Shown piece by piece: positions 33,930 through 43,600 of a stretch of DNA of 64,000 nucleotides. The position numbers and the translations under genes were made by a program. Origin of the DNA: Ostrinia nubilalis (Eukaryota > Arthropoda > Insecta > Lepidoptera > Crambidae); the NCBI RefSeq assembly GCF_963855985.1, contig NC_087112.1, positions 3,040,501 through 3,104,500 of the forward strand, in the 5' to 3' direction. The notes under the pieces were generated by a model that saw only the letters and a list, made by a program, of their open reading frames with translations, made no database searches and was not told the DNA's origin. The first letter of the stretch is position 1; each line of letters starts with the position of its first letter.

Positions 33930-34110
33930 GCTTAGTGATTTGCGTGCTAGGCTGTTTTGTCAGAGGTCGCAGGTTCGATCCACACACAATATTTGTATTA
34001 ATACCTAATAAATAATTATTTGTGTGCATGATCATTTTTTTTTCTTAGTGGTTTCTGTACCTATCACAATGATCTGTTTTTACAAAAAGAGGGTTATTAA
34101 TTGTTTATAA
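33930..34110 (+). repeat. Degenerate tRNA-derived SINE
   Basis: TTAGTGATTTGCGTGCTAGG, CAGGTTCGATCCACACAC (B-box) and ATTATTTGTGTGCATGATCA parallel the SINE body at 26041. Confidence 0.5.
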
Positions 34111-34326
34111 TCTATTGTCAGTGCTTATTCAAAGATATTTTAAATGGAGATAGAAAATAAGGCAATAGAGCTATAAAAACTAGCTACAACTTTTTGTCGT
34201 AAATATTTAAGATTTTTTTTTGTCACACTAGTCGTAATTTGTTTTATTTGCTGTCACTCACCTTATACGGCCTATTATTATGTTTAACAATCGTCATACA
34301 TTTTATTAAAGAATGTCAACGCATTT

Positions 34327-34450
34327 TTGAAGGTCATCATCATCATCATCATCATCTCAACCATAGGACGTCCACTGCTGAACATAGGCCTCCCCCAATG
34401 CTTTCCATGCTGCCCGGTTGGTAGCGGCTTGCGTCCAGCGCCTTTTTTGA
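34327..34450 (-). mobile_element. LINE 3' end (QQWTS family) downstream of protease 1
   Basis: (CAT)n CTCAACCATAGGACGTCCAC...CAATGCTTTCCATGCTGCCC then GGTAGCGGCTTGCGTCCAGC. It lies 67 bp past the protease 1 stop, probably inside its 3' UTR or just beyond. The nearest minus-strand AATAAA is at 34302-34307, beyond the repeat. Confidence 0.75.
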
Positions 34451-34516
34451 AGGCTAATTTTCGAAGGTAGGTGAAGATAAATAAAACGCCAGACTATTCC
34501 AAATCTCTTTGATGTG

Positions 34517-34672
34517 CTAATCGAACTTGATGCCGGTAGTCTGCTCGATCCAGGATCTTACTTTGGCGATCTTGCTGTACACGCCGTAGGAGCCGGGAGT
34601 GGCGCAGCCGTAGCCGAACGACACCATGCCCAGGATCCGGTCGTAGGACACCGCTGGACCTCCAGAGTCACC
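34517..34672 (-). CDS. Protease 1 exon 5 (catalytic Ser, C-terminus)
   Basis: Acceptor TTCCAG|GGT, then [35 protein letters not shown] and a C-terminal helix [12 protein letters not shown] before TAG. The codons are rich in G/C third positions (GTG, CTG, TAC, ATC, GGC), unlike the AT-rich surroundings. Confidence 0.92.
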   Translation of the reverse strand, partial: GDSGGPAVSYDRILGMVSFGYGCATPGSYGVYSKIAKVRSWIEQTTGIKFD

Positions 34673-37600
34673 CTGGAATCACATGAATTCGTCAAGCCAA
34701 AAGACGTCCATTGCTGGACAAAGAGCTTCGTAAAGCCAAAATATGCACTGCTGGACAAAGACCTCCTTCAAGGATTTCCTAAATGACCATTCCCGCGCTG
34801 TCCGCATGCAGACGCTTCCCGTGACGTGCCGTGACCTTCACCAGATCGTCAGTCCACTGAGTGGAGGCCGGCTATACTATAATTTAAATAATAATAAAAC
34901 GTTTATTGCTTTTTAACACACAAAAAAAACGAATGACAAGAAACAAAATTACAATAAAAAATGAAATGTCTTCCAGTCCGTGGTAGTCGATTTTTTTTCT
35001 GGCCCAAGTGCCCAACGCTATGCACCCACCCTGCCAGCAGCCACTTAAGTTTACCAATGCTATGACACCACATCGAGCTACTCGTAACTGCTATACACTT
35101 TTGTACCTTATGCATAACATGTTATAAGTGCTATTTTGCCAAAAAAAATTAAGTTGAGTTACATAGCCGAACTCAGAAGAACAATTGTTTAGTTTCAGAA
35201 GAACAATTGTTTACTTCAAATTGACTTCAAATACCTACCTGACAAGCGTCCTTCTTTCCTTCCGAGAATCCTGCGCAGAACATCCTTGATGTTAGTCCTC
35301 CTCTGAAGTAGGGGAAAGGCACATTCTGACAGTGTTCCTTGGAGATGATGGGCACCCTCACAGCTCTTAGCACGTTTGAGTATGGACCCTGTAATGGAAG
35401 ATTATCAGGTCATTTAGTCTCCACTAATGCTTCAACCACACCAACGCGAGCATATCGCCATCGCCGGCGCGGTCACGGCGCGATCACAGGCCTATGCCAA
35501 TGACAGGTCGCGTGGACTGTCATGGGTCGCGCGACCAGTCATTGGCCTATGTAGGTTTGATATTTATGTAGGTTTAAAATAGTACATTTTCACCAACGTA
35601 TTCTCTACCATTCTCGTGCGTCTTCCTTCTTTTTTTTTTTCAAGCAAGAGCTGAAAATCAGTGTTCTGCTCATTTTAGAGCAGTGTCTACACTGAGCTCT
35701 TTGCTTGTGAGTTTGCATCGCTGCGGCACACTTATACCTTAGGGCGCAGGATTTTCTTTCTTACTCTTTGTAATGTACTATATCTTTTCTGCTACTCCTG
35801 TGTTTATTAATCTTACTTTTTGCTTCTTGTGTGTCAATGTGTTTTGCAAATAAACTATTTATCTATCTATCTATCTATGATCGCACCGGCGATGGCGATC
35901 TGCACGCGTTGGTGTGGGTGAAGCTTATAGGGGCATAACCCTCTTTTAGTTTCATAATTTCAGCTATAGGACGTCCACTGCGGAACATAGGCCTCCCCCA
36001 ATGATTTCTATATTGACCGTTTGGTAGCGGCCTTACGCCATCCTGCTACCCTTCAGACAATTCAGTCCATACTTTGGTTATTCTGGTAACAATTTGATCT
36101 TAGAGACTATGTTAGTAGGGTTAGTAACAATATTCTTAGAAGTATGTTAATAGTACAGCATTATGTATGGGTTTGAAAAACTTTAATATATTTATTATGG
36201 ACGCTTTATTGCTTGCTTATGAGGTCGTCGGTCCATCTTGTGAGTGGACGTCTTACGCTGCCCTAAGGCAAATGAAGGATTTGGCCTACACTCCCCTCAC
36301 AGGCCAGACTGGCTGGGGATAAGAAGTTCGGTTTTCTTAGTTAGTCGCTTTTTGCGACATCAACTGGAAGAATTAGAGTGGTCCTATTCTACTGGCTATC
36401 AGGATTTCCAACAACTTTAAAAGCATTTTGTGACTGTGCCTCAAATAAAATGGCCTATCTTAAAAATAATGTCTTGTTTAATATTACTTTACATGTCTTG
36501 TGCACTTTTAAAATTTCAGACCAAAGATCTTATTAGGTAAGTACCTACACAAAATGTGTTATTGCAGTCTTCAAAACATGTGCGCATATTTAATATCATC
36601 ATCGATTATTAAACAAACATTAATGTGACCAATTGGCTGAGGAGGAGAACGCTGGCAAAAACAAGATTGTAAATTAAAAACACATTGGTTCCGCCTCCCG
36701 CGCGTGCGCTGATATTAACCTTTAGCACAATACAAATGGTGCCAGCAAGCCCAATAGTTATTTTATTATTTCTCGTTTCAGCCGAAAGACGTTCACTGCT
36801 GGACAAAGGCTAAGATTTCCACAAAGGCCGGTCCTGCGCCGCTCGCATCCAAGCACCTCCCGCGACCTTCACCAGATCGTCAGTCCACCTAGTAGGAGGC
36901 CTGCCCACGCTACGTCTTCCGGCTCGTGGTCGCCACTCAAGAACTTTCCTGCCCCAGCGGCCATCAGCTCTACGAGCAATCTGCCCCGCCCACTGCCACT
37001 TGATTTTAGCGATTCTGTGGGCTACGTCAGTATTTTATTTTGTTTTAGACTAATGTAGACACCTAAACTCTAACTTGGTTGCCTCATGTTACCACGTACT
37101 ATCGGCATCAGTGTTAACTGCCCATTGTCATGGGCATGGTCATGTCGTCTCGTTCTATCGCAAAGAATCACCATTTTATGAGAGCGAGAGCAAAAACTGA
37201 AATTGATAGTTAACACTGTGACCGAGTGTACAGCTTCACTATAACTATAAAAAAACTCGGTTAATAGAGACACCTAAAACTCGGAATGCAGCTCGGTATG
37301 CCACAAACTGCCACGTACTGCTTCACTAAGTATAACAAAAATCTCATCTAAGTATGTACTTATGTTTAAAATTCCTCATAACTCTTTGGTTTTTCTTTGT
37401 CTTACTTTACATTTGACCATCTTTTGCGTTGTCAGGATAATTTCTGGTTAGTTGTCTGCATTTAAAATGGGCTGACACTTTACAAATCATATCAATGCAT
37501 TATTTTGTCTCATCCCATGATGTTACAAGCGATGCAGAATACAAAAGTACGTCCACTGCTGGGCAAATGCCTCCCCAAGGATTTCCACGATGATCAGTCC

Positions 37601-40600
37601 TGCGCTGCCCGCATCCAGGTACTTCCCGCAACCGTCATTAATGTAGGCACTCGTACAAAATCAAAAGAAGTGAAACCACTGTTCCCATATTTCTGTTGTG
37701 AGTGTGCCTCCATGAGTCGCTAGCGATTGGCATTTCTGTTAAATGTAGAAAATGTGGCCAGGAATTTGTGACGACCTTCGATACGTCACCTTTATGGGTA
37801 AACTTAACTTCATCATTAAAATTAAAGGGGATAGAGGGCAGGAGAAGCCTTTAGTAGCCCTGATGTCATCATAATAGAGTCTAGACACTCTTCATTTTTT
37901 TATGTATTTTGATATGTCGCACCCCCCCTGGAAGAAGTCCACTTGTGCGATATTTTTTTTATTGCACCAAAAAATCGAGAAGGAAGTAATACATATTGTA
38001 AATTTTTTTCATAATTTTTCTCTTAAAAATGAAGAAATTATGTACAAATATGTAAAATATTGCAACATTAAAATATCTAAATTTCCATAGCAAAAACGAA
38101 GGAAATATATTTGCATTTAATTGTTTAATAAAGTTCCGTATGAATAATAGCATATTAATATTTACATACATCTTCCACGAAGACTTTAAAAAACATTTAC
38201 GCGTATCTATTGTTGCATACTTATTTTAGGATATTATTTGGTGGGTATCGTAGTGCAAGTTCAGTTGCGTAGTTTTTCCACGAAACTTTTGTGCACATTA
38301 TGTTGTGCAAGTCTAGATGCCTAATTCTTCCACGAAGCTTTTATTCGCATTATAATATATAACAATTGATACGTTATTTTCTACGTAGATATCTTTGTGC
38401 AAGTCTAGTTGCTAATATTTTGCGAAACTTTTGGCGATGTTGTATTTTATACCGATATTGATACATTTATTTAGATGTAATTAATTCATTAACAAAGCAC
38501 AAATTAACTAAGTTTCAGTCATTTAAGTATCCAATCCACTACTTTTTGCACTAAATACCCCTGTAAGACTGTGTGTTTATCAAAAATTCGTCCCAATGAT
38601 TACTTACCACGTGGTAAAATTATCGGTCTTTATGAGTACAAGATCCATTTTAAATTCTGTCTCTCTCTTCAGTGAATCGTTATCGTAGTTATCGTGATAA
38701 ATTTTCAACTTTCCAAAGCCGCATGAGTTAATTTATCAGCTTATGCGTGTATTGCCAGCGTGACAAGGTATGTATCTATACGTCTTTTGGAGCAGTAAGC
38801 AACAATCGGTGTGTCCCCAATTATAGAATGATACAAGTTTTTATATGTATTTTAAGGATTATTGTAATCAAAAGGACATACTCGTAATGGTCAGACGTTT
38901 AAAAATGCAACAACCTGATTCAAAACTGTTGCCATCTTTTCGTATGTACGATGAGGGAATACTGACTGTATTCTTTTCAGGTGGTACTTGATCGACCGGA
39001 CGCCAACCTTCCGCAGACCTCCACAGATTGTACTTGCCACTGGAATGTAGTGCCTATCCTAGTGTTGACGCTATTTGTCCAGTAAATTGCATTTATTTCC
39101 AGGCCTTATGAAACTCCTGGCTCAGACAATGTTCCTATCCTGGTTGCTTCACAGGTCCGGCCACTCTTCAACAAAGCGTATAAAAGCACCTATAAGTTTT
39201 GGACCAAATAAAAACTGTTCTTTCTTTCTTTATAGGTTCAGCCAAACCAACGCAATCTCAAGCGATCAGCCGGCGTGCAGTGATGGCGATTAGACTTAGG
39301 GTTCGGCCAAACCAACGCGATCACAGCGCGATCAGCTGGCGTGCAGCGATGGCGACCAGACCTAAATGCATTGTTCGCCATCGCTGCACGCCGGTTGATC
39401 GAGTGTGAACCTTATAGGATTTGGAAGCGATGTCACCAACGAGTTCAATGTGGGTAGCTTTTGTAGTCATGCAGACAATAAATATCACTATATTATAGGC
39501 TTCTATAGTTTTGTTCCCTTGGACATCAACATTTAAAAGGGTCCTTCAAAATCGTCTCCCTTGTTCATGAATTGTCTAGATTGAGATACTTACTGTTCTG
39601 GTAAATCTACCATTATTTGTACTTTGGCAGTAGCATTCAATTTAGCACAATTGAAACATCTGTGCACGTATTTTCTCGCCAATAGTTTCGCCTTGATAAT
39701 CCAAAATGTGGAGCTGTATCAGCTTTCTTATGAATTATAGTATTAATTATTATAAACGTTTTCGACTTTCTCCACGACGCGGTTTGCAACAATAGATTTC
39801 CACCTATTCGTCTCTCCAGACAGCTAGGCGATCACAATAGAAAAACCTGTTCACAGTGTTCGAACATCTGTGAGGTTGGTATTCTTCACATTACTTCTTC
39901 TCATTTGCTTCATCCAGTTTACTCAAAGCACCACATAGCTCAAGACGTGGTAAAAAAAATAGTTTTTAGAGAGCACTTGAGTTTTTTAGCAATTAATTTC
40001 GTTTCAAATCCTTCATCTAGTTGATAGTGAACGGCTGCAGTTTATTGCACTCACAGAGGCATCGCTAAATTAATTATATTGTATTTTTACTCGGCCTGCA
40101 TCCAACGCCTTCCCGCTACCTTTATCAGGTCGTCGGACCACCTTGTGGATGGATGTCCTAACGCTGCGTTTTACGGTACGTGGCCTCCGCTCCATAACCT
40201 TGCTGCCCCATCGGCCGTCAGTTCTGCGTACTATGTGCTTCCAACCGCGCGATGTGGAAGTCATTGAGGGAGGCCTATGTTCAGCAGTGGACGTCCTGTG
40301 GCTGAAATGATGATGATGTATTTTTTCTCTGTATCTATACATAGATAGTATACCAACCTATATCTGTATTTTGTCAATGTGAATCAAATCCTGCCGTATC
40401 TTAATCCAATCTTTTTCTAATGAGTTACTTATCTTTCCATCCTTACTAGTTTTTTATCAGCCAAAGGTTTTGTTTTGAAACAAATAAATACTTTCTATTC
40501 TATTTCCATTAGAATCTTAGCCATGACTGTACTTAACGCTAAGCTCCAGCCAAGGGGATCAAAAAGTTTGATCAGATGTATAAGAAAATATTACGTTTCA

Positions 40601-43600
40601 TGGTTGGTTTTTTTTGTGGTATATTCACATTGCATTGAAATCTGTGCTCAAATTCCATTCAATACCCAATGCTTGGACTGTTCCATCAAGGTTCATAAAA
40701 CTACTTTGGCACTAGCTTATATTTTGTTGTCTTCTATTGACTTCATAAACTCAACGCAGAACTAGGTAGCAAAAGGTATTTGACCGCAATTGCATGTGAT
40801 GTTAAGTGAGATGCAGTATAAGATGATAGATATCTACCTGTAAGTGCCTATAAGGTCCGGTATAGTGCTCAGGAGAGACAGCAGCAGGCAGCGACCTGTT
40901 CGCATTATAAAAGAGTTTATCGAAACGCTTAGTGCAAGCTGGTGGAATGTCGACAATGTAGGAATGATACGTTAACCAGCGTCTGATGATGGAAGGGGGC
41001 TGGTGGAATTAGGTCGAGTAATTCCTTCGCACATTCTCTGAAGTGTAACCTGGTGGATGGTCACATCAGATGTATTATTATCTGCTCTGTAAGTTCTCAT
41101 TAAATTATAGCATTATAGCTTCAATTGACCAGTCCACTCCTGATAAAAGGTCGTTGATATAAAAATATTGTTTTATTATTTTATAGAAATCGGTACTCCG
41201 GTAATCCGAATCATTTTTTGTCACATAAATCTGAAGACCATCTTCATAATGTCATCTATGAAGCAAACACGTTTCATCTCATTATAATATTTCTCGGGTT
41301 TTCTTGCAGCTGGGAACCTACAAGCAGTTCGTTATTCAGTGAAATATAAATCGAACCTTAAAACACAAAGCATCAAATATTATAATCGTGCGCGAGTTGT
41401 CTCCGTATTATTTCAGACGACCGCATGATGAGGTAAGTATACTGTCAGTCTTGTTTCTTTTTCTTTTTCAGGTAGGTATCTTTTTTAATAAAAAAAAATC
41501 TGTGTGTTCGTTAGTCTTTTTTTAGGTCTAGTGATTTCTGTAACTTCCTTTCTAATTTAACGGACCTGTGTGGTTATGTTTCTGGGTTTTTAAGGGAAAG
41601 GAGGCAAACGAGCAGACGAATCACCTGATGGTAAGTGTTTACCCGCCGCCCATAGACACCCGCTCCTCGGTGAGTTACAGGTGCGTTGATTGTCTTTAAA
41701 GTATTAGAGTCTGCTCTTAAAGGTTTTAGGTCGTATTGGTCCGCAAATACTGCAAACGGCAGTTCATTCCTCGGTTTGGTGTCTGCAAATGGTGATTGTG
41801 GATTTTCTGTTTTAAATGGTAACTTTACAAAATATCTATCTACTACTTCCGTAAAAAAAAATGTCCTGAAGCAGTGGTTGGGTTAATACTGGGGAGTGTA
41901 AAATTATAAAAGTGCTTTATAAAAGCCTACTTGCAAAAATAAATGAGTTTTATGCCCGTTTTCACCATTAATCCCAAATTTTTAAGTGACCCCTATAAAA
42001 ACAAAATTCCTGTTATGTATCACCATAGAAGTCACTTACAAATTAGGGATTGATGGTGAAAACGGGCATTAGTCCTTTTGATAGCTCGTCTCTCCCTAAA
42101 AATGCAATTTTCGAAAATTATAATATAGTTATGCAAAAATATTGTAACTTTTTGATTTTGAATAAAGCTATAATTTTAAATACAACCATAAGTTATGTAA
42201 TTTTTCACAAGGTAAAAGTACGTTATCCTTTTTACGAATTTATTTCGATACGAATAGTTCGAGGAAAAACTACGTAAACTACACTTACACATTGAATGCA
42301 CGACTAAATCTGAACGCCAATAAGTGGTTATCTGCAATAATACCAAACAGCATGTATTCCTTTACATGTCAACAATGCAATATTCATAATTACAACAACA
42401 AGGTGTTAAATATGTTTCGCGGAATAAGTACGCAACGCTCTTTTTTAAGTTTTTCTCAAAACCTATTAAGTGTATTTTAAATATAAATACATAGGCCCCT
42501 CACAGACATTTTTAGCTATCTTTTGATGTATAACACATATTTTTAATAATGGTAATAAATTTTTAGGACAGTTTTTTTACGCTCCTGAAAAGTTGGCATT
42601 TTTCACTTGCGTACTTATTCCAGGAAGGGTGCGATGTAATTGTTTGATAAATATGACTGTAACCTGTATGTGTACTTATTGAATAAAATAAAATAAACAA
42701 TAAGACCATCGATGCCTTGAGAAGTAACTAATGACATTAGGTATACCTAACTCTCTCTTGTCTTGAGATGATGTCGTAAATACAGAATCTGCAGCTTTAC
42801 AAAATGTAGACCCTGAACCTATTTTGTCCAAACTAAGTATGATTACAGAAAATAACCAATCACCAATATGGCTTCAGGCCCAGGCGTCAATATTGACTAT
42901 AATTACCGGGTTAATCCAATTCGGGCTTCAAAGTCTAGCTCACTGACTTCAAGTCTACTACCAAATATGTTTGTTAAGTGTGAGAGGCAGAAGGTCCACC
43001 TGAATACAAGACGTGGACTCTATCTCCACTCTTTTAAAGTCTGAAATAAACAAAACTTACGTTTTCCTCCGTATTTCCCCACCCAGTCACCGTCACAACC
43101 TTTCCAATGACCATATCCTCGATATGCGCGATCTTCACTGGCTGTATGTTCTCATCAAACTTCAGAGGCTCCTTCAGCTCCAGGAGTTGGAAGTCATAAT
43201 CGAAGGGGTGCTCCTTATTGCTGGCACTCCATGTGGGGTGCACGTGGTAGTTCTTGATGTCCACCTTCCTGCCCTGGTTGAGGTATTTGGACCCCACTCT
43301 AATGTACGGCTTCTTGCTTTGAAATAAGGTTGAGATTATTTTGTGATGGGTTGATTTTATTTAGGGAATTCAGCAAAAGTAAAATATCACAGAAAATAAT
43401 GGCTGAAACTAAAAACCCGAAACAGTTAGTTGAGGGATTGTACTACTGATCAAAATGTGATCTTTTTGGGCCTAATATTATCGATGCAAGAAAATACTCG
43501 GTAGATACTAATAATTGCCAGTAATTAATGTATAAATTAAAAGAAACCTAAAGACGATGAAGGTCTGAATACAAAAGATAAATCTTGAAGTAAAAATACA

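Noticed and set aside
34514..34786. Plus-strand frame over protease 1 exon 5
   Set aside because: Antisense shadow; the minus strand has GDSGG, splice sites and the stop.
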